DNA from: Deuterostichococcus epilithicus
Taxonomy: Eukaryota > Chlorophyta > Trebouxiophyceae > Prasiolales > Stichococcaceae
DNA: 64,000 nt
Assembly: GCA_033439295.1 (NCBI GenBank)
Contig: JAVTLE010000013.1
Location: 1,736,001 to 1,800,000, forward strand
Direction: 5' to 3'
Each line of letters opens with the position of its first letter. Position 1 is the first letter of the stretch. A model generated the notes under the pieces. It searched no databases and was not told where the DNA came from. It saw only the letters and a program-made list of their open reading frames with translations. The translations under genes and the position numbers were made by a program. This document shows positions 50,201-61,200 of this stretch, in pieces.

Positions 50201-53200
50201 CGCCCATGCCGGTGTCATGGCGGGTGATGATCTTGCGAAAGAAGGCGTGGTCGAACAGGCGGATGACCGCCGCAAGCTTGGGCCGCCCCCGCCACTCCTC
50301 GCCTGCTCGCAACGCAGTGCCGGTGCAGTCTCAGCCATTGTTGAGAAATGCGCTGCACTTTGGCAGTCACCGCAGGGCCGATGGAGAGGTGCATGCGCTC
50401 GGCAGGCTCAGGAGTCCAGTCCAGCAAGACACGGCCGGCACCAACGCACAAGGCTACAGAGGCATGCCTCAGTCGGTCACCAGGCCCCAATTGCGCAGCA
50501 GGCGCACCTGGCACGACCGGCGGCATCGTGGTGGTGGGGTCGCCGTAGGACAGCTCCTCGCCGCTGGGCAGGATGACGCGCAGGTGGCCCACGCTGATGG
50601 CGGCGCGCGCAAAGCGATCGAAGATGCTCATGGCCAGCCACCCGAACAGCCCCGCCTGCACATGCAGGCCACCGTGTGGGCTTGCAGTGGCGGGCTGTGG
50701 TGCACCAGACACTGTCTCTTTCCGAGACTCCAGGCCCCCGCCGGAAAAGGCAGGTTTGCAGCACGGCTGCAGTGCCCCTTCGACACGTCACCTTTGCAGC
50801 TGCGGGTTGAGTGCTGCGCGCCGAATGGTCGGGGCAGCCGCACGTGCGGCGCATCCCAGACCACGTGGGGCATCCCAGCACGGGCATGAGGGGAGGAGCT
50901 GCGGCACCTTGGGGCTGGCGGCGCGCGGGCGCCAGGGCACTGTGGCGCCCAGCGCCTGCGCGACCGACACGCCCGCCTTGAGGCCGTCCTCGTGGAAGCC
51001 GTAGCCCGCCCAGGCGCCCGCCAGGTACACGCCGCCCCTGCCCTGCAGCACGCGGACAGGGAGCAATGCGACGGTGCAGAAATACAAGCACAACACACAC
51101 ACATGCGGAAACCCTGAATCAGGTGAGTTTGCAAGCAGGCGCCTGCCCAAAGTACACGCCGCCCCTGCCCTGCCCGGTCAGCAATGCTGCATTTTTTATG
51201 ACGGTGTCAAATAGATACCGAAGTACTCTCAGAAAGGACCATCGCCTTCTGCTTGTGCGATGTGCGATTGGTTTCGTACGCCAATTGTCGTAGTCATTCA
51301 GGCAGGATGTTGCAGCACAGAGTTGTGTGGGGATGGCGACCTTCAGCTTCCGCAAAGCAGGTGGTGTGCTGTTGAGGACAGGGGTCCGCACACCTGCACG
51401 CCGGGCAGTGCGGCCTGCGCCGCGACCATGTCCGGGCCAAACATCGGGTGCGCCAGCGACAGCCGCCGCAGCACGCTGCCGGCCGCCGGTGGGCGCGGCG
51501 GGTTGAGCGTCACGAACATGTCGGGCGTGCCCGGCGGCAGGTTCTGCAGCAGGTTGAGCCAGTAGCTGACGCACACCGCCGCGTCCTCGCTGCCGCTAGC
51601 CGAGCTGCAGGCGACGAACAGGGCAGGCTGAGAGCCGAGAAGAGAGAGGGCAGGAGCCTCGATTTACGAACGAGTGCAATGCCGCGCTCCGTCCGATCTC
51701 TCCCTGCCTGGGGTCGTTTCTGATCCAGCCACGTGCCTTGACAGACGGCAAGAAGCAGACGTGCCTTGGCAGACAGCAAGAAGCAGACGCCAGCCCGAAC
51801 CCTGCATGCCCCGGGCAGTGCGAGTAGCGTTCTCACCTGCCCAGGAAGTTCCAGGAGGCCCAGGCAGCGCGGGCGCGCGGCATCAGGCTCGCGTCTGTGT
51901 GCAGCCACACGTCGTTATCGTTGTAGGGTATGCTCGCCAGCACGTCCCGCACCGCCTGCGCCACACGCAAACAAGGGCGCTGTCAGCATCCTGCGTGTGT
52001 GGCAGCGCTCCCGCCCATGTGCTGATGCAGGGAGGCTGGCGCACTGAGGCGCTGCTGCAAGGTGAGTACCCATGGTGAGATACATCAGGCTGCACCAGCA
52101 GAGGCAGCTGTTGCTGAGCAGGCGTCAGGCGAGCCGGGATGGCACCACACAAACCTGCGGGCAGGCTTCGCCGAGCATCGCCAAAGAGGCGTCGGTGTGC
52201 GTGGCCAGCACTGCGGCGTCAAACTCCTCGGCGGCGCCGCCCTCTGTGCGCACGCGCACGGGGCCGTGCTTTCCCAGCGACTCCACAGAGGCCACGCCGC
52301 AGCCGGTGCGAACGTCGCGCAGCTCTGCGGATTACAACATGGCGCTGAGAACTCGAACATCTGCATGCCGGGACGGCTACGAACTGTCCCCCCTGCCTGC
52401 TGAGGCGCTATAAGGGCATGAATAGATCTCACGTTCTCTACCTTTCGTACAGCTGCCCGGCTCTAGCTGCTGGGTGCGCAGTCGAAAGAGAGGTCGCACG
52501 TGTTCGGAAAACCAGCCCTGGGAACGACTCAGTTCAGACGCACCTGCGCAGATGGCATTGACGTAGGAGCGGGAGCGGCCCTTGACGACGCGCCATACGG
52601 GGCGCTGCACCAGGTCCAGCAGGTGGTGATTCGCCCAGAAGCGGACCAGTGTCACAATCGGCGCCCTCATCATCTGCGCCAAAAAGGGTTTGAACTCGGA
52701 ATCGGACATGGTTGGCGGCTCCCGCGGGTCCTTTCATGACCTTTCATGAGCTGCTAGCCATGGACAGCTTGCAAGGTGTGGTGGCGTGGGTCTTGCAGCT
52801 GCAGCCGCCAGACGCTAAACACCTTGGACCAACGACAGGCAGCGGCAGGGCAGCTCAGCCAGGAGCGTTTTCAGCTTCACCTGAGACTCGGGCACGCTCC
52901 ATACGGCGGCGCACATGGGTAGGAAGTAGTGCCGCACAAAGGCAGCGCTGAACCGCCGCTGCTGCAGGTAGTCCCCGGTAGACATGCCGCCAAACTCCGC
53001 TGCCCTGGTCGGGTCCAGCACCTCGGGCGCGGCGCGGCCGAAGCGAACCACGTCCACCACCATGCGCCAGAAGGTGGGACTGACCAGGTTGCGGCGCTGC
53101 GCAAACAGCGCGCCGAGGCCGCGGGATCCCCACTCGAAGGCGCCGCCGTCGGACGACAACGCGAAGGACATGTCGGAAGGCTCCGTGTCCACGCCCAGGG

Positions 53201-53972
53201 TCTCCAGCAGACCCACCAGGTGCGGGTAGGTCGTCAGATTGTACACCTGCGGACGGCAGGATCCGTATTATGCTTTTGATCACCGTTCAACTGCCCCCTC
53301 GCCCCCCTTCCGCAGCCGTGAGGCAGCGGCCAGTGCAGTCCGCCTTTCGGTTACACGCCTTACATCAGGTCAGGTTGTTGCGTCTCCGATGGATGGTCCG
53401 TAAGTCAGCACTCACCTGGAAGCCCAGATCCACCGGCACAGGACCGGAGTCATCTGTCAAGGTGTGGCCGCCGCATGTTGCCTCCTTCTCGAAAAGCACC
53501 ACCTCCACCCCCGATCTGTGCCGCAGCGGTGTCTCGAGTCAAGTCTAATGGCACCATGCCGTGCTGCTCTGGCACGCTGGCCTTGCGGAGGCTCTGTAAG
53601 CCGCGGCAGAGGGGAACCGGAACCGCGGAGGCCCTGACCTTGGCTGAGGTGATGCACGGACTACGACACCCGACAGCCGTCTTATGTCACAAATCGATGC
53701 CAGGATGGCCGAGCTGCAAGCAGCATCTCCGGCACACGACGCTCGTAGGGCTGCTGCACTTGAACACCGTTTCCCATCGGCATACAAAAGCGAGTTCCTC
53801 AATATGCTGATCGCACAGCCACGCTTTTCAGCGTAGATCTGCTCAGATGTGCACCATATCTAAGCTACGATCCCGCACTGCCGCACCTCTGCAGCAGCCA
53901 TGCGGTTGACAGGCCCGTAATCCCTGAGCCGACAACGGCGACGCGCTTCTTCTGTAGCGCCGCAGTACCCAT
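47290..53972 (-). CDS. CFA: Cyclopropane-fatty-acyl-phospholipid synthase with N-terminal FAD oxidoreductase domain
   Basis: Eighteen exons, leftward: 53887-53972, 53416-53515, 52881-53246, 52544-52673, 52155-52324, 51837-51955, 51394-51604, 50908-51042, 50508-50655, 50175-50302, 49757-49901, 49447-49548, 49108-49249, 48822-48926, 48531-48669, 48163-48297, 47690-47817, 47290-47479; all phases agree, 892 aa, the length of plant-type enzymes. Residues 1 to about 440 are an amine-oxidase-like flavoprotein: VAVVGSGITGLSTAWLLQ, VVLFEKEATCGGHTLT, VPVDLGFQVYN, and VYLAGAWAGYGFHEDGLKAG. The methyltransferase half has MGESYMDGDYEV, SRRNIEEHYDAGNDMYRLFL with DDTLTYSCG, the SAM loop VLEVGCGWGSMAIR, LSCEMIEAVGQEHL and FIREHIFPGGHLPS, ending WRKYRFYFAYCEAAFDAKYI. 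It would add a methylene bridge to unsaturated acyl chains; the oxidoreductase role is unproven. The exon 16 donor is GC (CAG|GCACTT). Confidence 0.95.
48062..48118 (-). repeat. Partial copy of the end of CFA exon 16, inside the following intron
   Basis: 48062-48118 resembles 48164-48226, the last ~60 bases of exon 16, with a 9-base deletion and a few substitutions. The copy is preceded by CCCAG and followed by a GT donor (AAG|GTGTTC), but including it breaks the reading phase into exon 17. It is best read as a decoy left by a small duplication. Confidence 0.75.
51152..51173 (-). repeat. 22-bp copy of the start of CFA exon 8, in the preceding intron
   Basis: gtacacgccgcccctgccct and two further bases are identical at 51025-51046 (start of exon 8, encoding GRGGVY) and 51152-51173 (intron). 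The intronic copy lacks the CTGCAG acceptor. Confidence 0.75.
51733..51788. repeat. 28-bp tandem repeat, 2 copies, in a CFA intron
   Basis: Units 51733-51760 and 51761-51788 differ at two bases; intronic between exons 6 and 7. Confidence 0.85.
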
Positions 53973-54739
53973 GCTGGCGAGGTTCAGTGAAGCGATGGTG
54001 TCATGTCATGAGTGCATGGCTGCGGAGGGAGGGAGGATCGCGGAGGAGCGCATGTCAGGACCAGCTGGCGGGAGCCGGTGCGCATCACAAGATGGTGGGC
54101 AATGCAGGTGTGACGTCAGCCACGTGTGCCAACAGCGCACTTAGGGTTGCCAGCGGCTTTGATTGGATGCGATATCAAGCCTGCGGGCGGTGATGAAGAA
54201 GCTAGGTACACGGCTGACACCATTGTAATGCCGCTGGCGAGCAGCAGGGAGCTTGATGGCGGCGTCACTGTACAAAGTCTGCGCCTGCATTCCATTTGCA
54301 GGCATGCATGGCGGCAGATAATGCTGCACAATGGACCATACGCTGCTCGCATTCAGTTCCCACACCAAACCTCCAAACCAAGCCGTCATGAACACACAGT
54401 GCCATCGAGACATCTCTACCTCTGATCTACCTGCCGGCACACGCCTCCTTGCCATCTGTCGCCATCCACGCACGTTGCCGCGATGAACGCGCTGCCATGT
54501 GCGCTGACCGGCGATGTCATGAGCCGCCTACCCGCATGGCTTCCGGCCCCACCAGCGTGACCAGCGGAACGCGCACCGTCATCCCTTCCTGCCGAACGCA
54601 AATAACCGTGAAAGTCAGCCCATGTCGTCCGCTGGATCGCCGCTTTGCAAGTGGAAGGTCGGACTTTTCAAGGCTCGGCGTTCACGAATGAGGGTGACAG
54701 GCGCTCACAGCAGCAGGGACACACGAGCTCAGAAACAAT
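53973..54739. other. Intergenic region, GYF gene 1 / CFA synthase
   Basis: 767 bp between the stop of the upstream GYF gene and the CFA start, both on the minus strand. No exon supported; presumably holds the CFA promoter. Confidence 0.5.
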
Positions 54740-57122
54740 TTAAAAGCAGCACGAGCATCCGGAGTTGATCAAGGTGCACACCCGCCATACCGAGACGGCC
54801 TTGAACTGCTCGAACTCGGTACGCAGCGTTGGATTGCCGCCCATCTTCCGCAGCCACGTCTGGAACTGCGCTATGCTGCAAGGCCCCTGTGTCTGCTCCT
54901 GCAGCACCCAGGAGCAGAAGCCACATGGATTGCCAGCACTCCTGTGCATCGCCAAGCGCGGGCAGCGTGCGGCTGCAGCAGCCCTGCAACCTGCGCAGCG
55001 GCCTCACAACGGACTGGCCACAGGGACGTCTGATTGGGCAACGCCTCACCTTCGGGTCGACATAGTACCAGACCTTCTGCTGGGGGTCCACAAGGCTGGG
55101 TGCTGGCGCGGGCACGGGCGCTGCGGGCGCTGGTGGCAGCATTGCCGTCTGGTCTGCCGCGTGCCCTGAGCCATGCACTGCCCCGTTTGTGTGCGGGCTG
55201 GCCCCAGCTGTGGACGCGTCCCGCCACCCATTCTGTTGCCCGCCGCCGCTGCCCCAGGCATCGGAGGCTGGCGCATGCCAGCCGTTGGCGGCGCCCCTGC
55301 CGGCGCCAGCGGCACCTCCCGCATCTGCTGCTTTGTCCAGGGGCGCCCCCCAGCCCGCCTGGGCGCCCCACTTCTTGTCGCTGCCGGCAACGGCGGCGCT
55401 GGGTGTGGTGACTGCCGCCGGCGCGATGCCACCAGCAGCTGGAATGGCGCTGCTGCCGCCGCCGCCACCGCTGCCAACGCCGCCGTTGGGGGGCGCGGGC
55501 CGCGCGGGGGACGCTGCACGCTCNGACGGCGCCCCGCCGCTGCCGCCGCTGACCGCGGGGCGGACGCTGCCGTCGGCGCCCCACCGACGGTCGGAACCTA
55601 AGGTCGGAGAGCTGGCACGGTCCCGCAATGGGCTGGCGCGCGTTGCCGCAAGCCGCTGCCGCTCCTCGAATGTCACTGCGCGTGCAGAGAGGATGTGTTC
55701 ATCCACTGCCTGATCACCTAATTATGACCCCTGTGAAAGGACCGCTGCCAAACGACTGCCAGAAAGAAAGGCCAGGCACTGTCGCTGGGCGGATGGTGTG
55801 GGACGACTGCAATGCAAAGGTGCATGCGCATGAACCTGCAACTGACGAACAGCAGCGGCGGCGCCCGCCTGAGATTGTCACTCACATGGTGTACCGCCGC
55901 CAAAGCCGCTTCGCCCCGAGGAGGCGCCGAACCCCGGCGAGCCGGAACGGTGCATTGGGCCGCCCGGGGACCCGTCCCAGGGCGCGCCACCATAGGGCCC
56001 ACCAGGCATGGGGCCGCCAGGGCCACGGCCGCCCCAGCCCGGGGGTGGCCCGCCGCCCCAGCCCGGAGGCCCGCGGGGTCCGAAGGGGCCGCCCATGCCC
56101 ATGCCGCCGCCAAAGCGGTTCATTGGGCCAAATGGGCCTCCTGCGAAGCCATGGCAGGTATGCCACTGCTCAGCAGTTGGTTGCTCGGTAGTTGGCCACG
56201 AGCTCTGACAGAGCGCCTTGCCACCTTGTTGCTGCCAGGTGCAGGTCACTCTTGATTAGAATAGCTGTCAAGTCTCAGAGTATGCCTTTCGTTCCCGCCA
56301 CACATGAATTTGTTGTGGCTGGCCCTGGCCAGGTTTGCAGGACGGAAACAAGGCAGGATCTGGCACGCAAGCCCATGCAGCAGGATTTGAAGTTTCAGAG
56401 CCGATGACCGAAGGGGAGCACCCACCCGGGCCAAGGCGGCGGTCGAAACCGCGCGGCCCGCCAAATGGCGGCGATGGCGAGCGCCGCCGCCGCCGGCTGG
56501 CCGAGGGTGAGCGGCTCTTGGAGCGGGACCCCGACCGCCGCCGCCGGCGCTCGGCCTTCTCGCTCTTGTCGCCCTTCTCCCGGCTGCGCTTGCGGCTCTT
56601 GTCCTTGTCCCGGTCCTTGTCCTTGTCAGAGCGGCCGCGCTTGCTGTCCTTGGAGGACCGTTTGCTGTCCTTTCTGGCGTCCTTGCCCCGGCTGCCGTCC
56701 TTCTCCCTGCTGTCCTTGTCCCTACGGTCCCTGCCGGAGCGCGAGGATTTGCCGTCCTTCTCACGGCTCTTGCTGCGCTCCTTGCTGCCACCGCCCGGCT
56801 TGACGTCCGGCTTGCCGCCGCCGTCGGACGTGCCACCGCTGGGCTTGCCCGCGTCGCCATCTGCAGCTACTGGCTTTGCCGCCGCGGCCTGAGGTGCCGG
56901 GCCGCTGACGGCGACACCATCTGGTCGACCTTTGGAGGCATCGCCATCGGCAGCAGCAGCTGTGGTCGTGGCGCCTGCTGGTGCCCCAGCTAGTAGACCT
57001 GCCGCAACGTCGGCGTTGTGTGCCGCCTGCTCCCTTGCCGTGGCGGGCGCCTGAGCCGCTGCCACATCAGCAGCGGCCGCAGGCTGCGCAGCGGCATCAT
57101 CGCCAGGCCTGGCCGCCGACAT
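54740..57122 (-). CDS. RS-domain protein with C-terminal GYF-like domain (gene 1)
   Basis: Exons, leftward: 56426-57122, 55886-56140, 55050-55705, 54740-54898; phases agree, 588 aa. Residues 1-120 are Ala-rich. About 120-230 form a dense Lys/Arg/Ser/Asp domain (SKSREKDGKSSRSGRDRRDK, KDKDRDKDKSRKRSREKGDK, RRRRSPSPP) typical of splicing factors. A Gly/Pro/Met-rich stretch (MNRFGGGMGMGGPFGPRG) follows, then RAVTFEERQRLAATRASPL, a Ser/Gly/Pro-rich linker, and the domain KVWYYVDPK + EQTQGPCSIAQFQTWL. W-x-Y-x-D-P-x...Q-G-P matches the GYF pattern, which binds proline-rich peptides. An N at 55524 makes one residue unknown. A start at an upstream in-frame ATG or in an upstream exon is possible, and the last exon might splice on at GGCGG|GTGTGC. 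Confidence 0.72.
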
Positions 57123-58241
57123 GCACACCTCAGCGCCCGCAGCCTCCCTGTCGTGAGCATAGCCATGCCGGTTGCATGCCGCTCCAGATGTTAGAGACAC
57201 AGCCAAGTGTTCTAGCTGCCAAGGCTTTGCTGTGCGGAGTTGCCGTCGGGCGCTGGCACATGTTACTGCCGGTGCCTGCCCATGTGGCGCCGACCGGTGT
57301 CAGAGAGCGTGCCACGGCCATTTAAAAAATGCAAGGTGGCCTCCGCAAGCAGAGGTGGCGTTGGGAGCAAGACGGTACTCCGACGCTTAACCCACCTGTC
57401 CGGTGCTAGACAGGTGTGTTACTTGTACCGCTCTCAGCGGCGTCCCATCTACCCAGCTTGCGGGCCTATTACAGGTAGAGCACTGCCGAGATGTGTGTTC
57501 CGCTGTACCTCACAGTGGCCGGAGTTGCCGAGGCAGTGCAGGCGGCTTGCACAGACTCCGATGCTGGACTGCCGAGCAGCGTGCTGATGCTTGACATTCA
57601 AGAAGGCCGGTCGTGAACCGAACGAATGCCTTCCGAGGCCGCAGAAGAGCGCTGCAATTGCGGGCCGTGAAGATAGTGCAGGTGATCAGTGCCGGGGCCA
57701 AAAGTTCGGCGGAAGGTGCCATGGGGGAAAAAGGATGAGGACGATGAATCGCCTCCTTTCGTTCGTGCACCGTGCAGTTGTGTCATTCCCGGTGTGTTGT
57801 ACGGCACAGTAGCTGTCTCATGTGTCGTAGCGCGGGCCTGCAAACGCGAGAAACGGCGTGCAGGTGCGAACGCATGCCTCGACTGAAGAGTCAACCTGTT
57901 GGTGCTGCGACAACACTCTACCTGCTTCGGCGATACTGGTCCTCCAGACAGTGCACGCAAGGTGTGATTGTGAGCCTGCAGGCTGATGCATCCCCAATCG
58001 TGGCGCTGCCTTGGAGGAAACCAGACAGTCCTGCTGTCCGTGCTCTGCAGGCATCGTGATCCCTGCGCGCCGAAGTTGATCACATCGCTTTCCGAAGCCT
58101 CTTGCAAGTCCAAGGTGGCGAGTCGCGGCCGCGGCGCTCGGCACATCGCGCACACGGCCGAGGACTAGCAGATCGGCCAAACATCGAACCCGGCCTGCCG
58201 CCCAGGCCGTTCAGCGTCTGAGCAGCTGCACATAAGCCAGC
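57123..58241. other. Divergent intergenic region between the two GYF genes
   Basis: About 1.1 kb between divergent starts. A short open frame on the minus strand near 57130-57321 could be a 5' exon of gene 1 but has no clear splice partner. Confidence 0.45.
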
Positions 58242-61200
58242 ATGGCGGAGCGCGCGGACCTGCACGAGCTGCTGGACGGACCAGAGGAAGAGATGGACTT
58301 CGAGCCGGACGATGATATCGTGGCGCCTGCCCCGCTTCCGCAGGCGGTGCAGCAGTCGTCCAGTGCGGCCAAGCGCAGGAGGTGTGCAGCCGTCTCGGCA
58401 GCACCACCTCGCCGCACGGCGCGAGGCCACCTGCATGCATGGCTGCCAGGCGGCTGTGCCAGCGCCGGTTGCGGCATGGGGCGCTGGCGGCCATAAGGAG
58501 GCTCACAGAGCTTCGACATCTGCAGCCAGTGGACAGCAAACGCAAGCTGCCAGGCGGACAAAGCTGCTCTAGCAGCAGACATCATGCGTGCAGGCAGGTG
58601 GCGCCAGTTGCAGCAGCGCGCCCGGCCGAGCAAGTGCATGCTGCTAGCCAGCCAGCCAGCTTACTAGCCAGTCAGCTCAGCCAGCCAGCCTGGGGCAGAA
58701 GGCGGAAGCGACACACCACGCAGGCTGACGACGAGCTAGCATGGCAGTGCAGCAGCCTGGCGGCCTATGCAGTATCTGCTGCAGCCAAATGCGCCGGCTG
58801 GTGTGGCTGGTCAGGCAGAGCGCCTGCTGCAGCTACATATGCGAACGGACATGGCTGGCTAGGCACAATGAGGGCAATTGCTGAGCACGCAGCACGAGCT
58901 CATCCTGGCGACACCAGCCGGTGGCGTAGTGGCAGCCGGCAGCGGCATGCTGTTGACCGCAGCTCGACGTGGCCGCCACTCACGCGACCGCCGCTGGGGC
59001 CAGACGTCTGAGCCCGCCTTTGACTGCTTCCTGAATTCCCAGGTCGTCGCCGCAGCAGCAGCAGCCGAAGGAGGCGGCTGGCAGCCCGGCCGCTAAGAAG
59101 GACCCCATTTCATGGAGCGCCGCTATGGGCGCAAACGGCAAGCTGGCCGAAGGCGGGCAGCAGGACCCGAAGCTGCGGAGCAGCAACCGAGGCTCGAAGC
59201 GTGCGCAGTTGCCAGCCGCCGAGCGAAAGCCGCAAAACTCGGTGGCCGGTTTCTTGCGCCAGCGGCTGTCGGGGGTTGACGCTGGACGGGCAGCGGTCGG
59301 CGCCGCCGCACCAGAGTCGCCGCCCAGGCCGGCCCTCAAGAGCCAGCTGGCAAACAAGAACAGGTCAGTGGGTGGGGCCACATCAGCTGCAGCGGTGTTC
59401 AATTGAACAGCTGCGTGCCAGAGCAGGATGGTGTGCAATTGCGACACAAGGATGACATGCAGTGCAGGCCACACGGGCGTGTCTTGGAGCTGTTATACAA
59501 TGTGCTGTTCTGCCATCTGTGCAGAGCAATCCCGGATGAGCCCGCAGCCGCTGCCTCCGACTCGGATGCAGACGCCACCAAAAGGACCAGGTGAGCTGTG
59601 GATCTGCCTTTTCCATTTCTTGCACATCTTGAAAGACAATCTAACATGCAAAACAACCCAAAGCATCAGCCCATAGCACACCCCCTGCCCAGCTGGGCCC
59701 GGACTAGTCAGCCTGTGATCCCGCACCACACGGCTGCACTGAGGCTCAGTCGCAATGCAGGACCAAAAAGCGGGCGGAGCAGCGGAAGCGCGCCCGCAGG
59801 AGCGCCGGACCATCGGTCGGCCGCGACGATGGCGCTCAGTGGTCTGCGCAGCGGCAGGTGTGCTTCCACCTTCGCAGCTACCTTAGCAAGTGGACTGTTG
59901 TTTGCTGTGCCACGTGCTGGGCAGAGTGGCTGGCGCCATGGGCCTTCGGGCCGAGGCTCTCCCGCCTGAGCGGCACTGTTACCACATGCCGCTACTCCAT
60001 GCTGCCCTTGTTCTTCGCTTTGCTTTCCGAAGGGCGCCAGCTGCACACAATTGTCTGACAGGATCCATGTGCACCGCGTGCAGGCTTCCCCCATGCGGCT
60101 CGGGGAGGGCCGCAGCCGCAGCGGGCCCTTGCGATGGCCTGATGGCCCGCCGCCACCTGGGGGGTGGGCGGTGAGTGAACCCCGCTTCACTGTGTTTTTT
60201 ACAGTTCAACAGCGCCTCTGCCATGAGATGGGCTGAGTATCAGTTGTCTGGATGGCCACGCAGCCCGACTGCTGGGGCTGTCAACTCCTGCTGGTTCCAG
60301 GGTTTCATTGCAGCCTAGTCGACAACAGAGCCAGCGCCTGCTTCCGTGTCATCATCGCACGTGTCTGTGCAGTCATAGATGTTTTACTACAGGTCCATGT
60401 GTGCAGGGCCACCCCATTGAGCCACCGCCGCCTCGCGGCTTTTACGACGGCCCGGATCCCTATGCGCCAGGCGGCCCTGGTGCGCAGCTCTCCTCGGGAT
60501 GCTGCGCCTGCCGCTGGCCATCGGCTCGTTCCCTTGTGGGCCTCATGCGCACACCTCACATCTCCGATGCCGAGTCAGCTCTGCCTGTTCTGCGTGCGCT
60601 GCAACCCATTCGCAAGTCCGTGTCCCTCATACCGCCAGGACCAGGCATGGCATCTGAGTGCTTGCCAATGCGCAGGCGGGTGGCCGCCGCCACGTTTCCT
60701 GGACGAATTTGGGCCGCGCGGCGCCGGGCCACCGTTGGGGCCACCGCTGGGGGCCTTTGGCCTCCCCGAGCGCGGCCGGTCGCCGCCTCGCTTCGACACC
60801 CGGCCCCCACCACCGGTGGGGCTTGTGCCCTTCGGCGGGTTCTTCAATGGGGTTCCTCCGCACGGCGGCTGGCGGGAAGACGGGCGGCGGACGCCACAGC
60901 GGCGCTCGCCAGGACGGTCGCCAGGGCCACCCGGCGGGGACCGCTTCGGCGGCAGCGCAGCGCCCCGGACCGGATCTGCCGGGCCCCCGCCGAGCGGCCG
61001 TGGCCGCTCCCCGCCGGCGCTTCGCATCGAGCGCCGCAGCCGCAGCCCACAGCCCGCCGTCGCCCGCCGGCGCTCTCGCAGCCCGCCACCGCCGCGGCGC
61101 AGCCCGGCCCCAGCCGAGCTGCCGCCGCCGCCTCGCGGCCGTGCTGCAGACCTGCACCTGCCGCTGCCGCCGCCGCCGCCGAAACGCAGCCTGGTGGAGG

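Noticed and set aside
56335-56892. Plus-strand open frame rich in Leu and Ser
   Set aside because: It is the reverse complement of the Lys/Arg/Ser domain of GYF gene 1; no splice sites or recognisable domain.
60205-60315. Possible exon FNSASAMRWAE in GYF gene 2
   Set aside because: It has a fine acceptor (ttttttacag) but no donor in a phase that fits the next exon; exon 5 joins directly to 60407.
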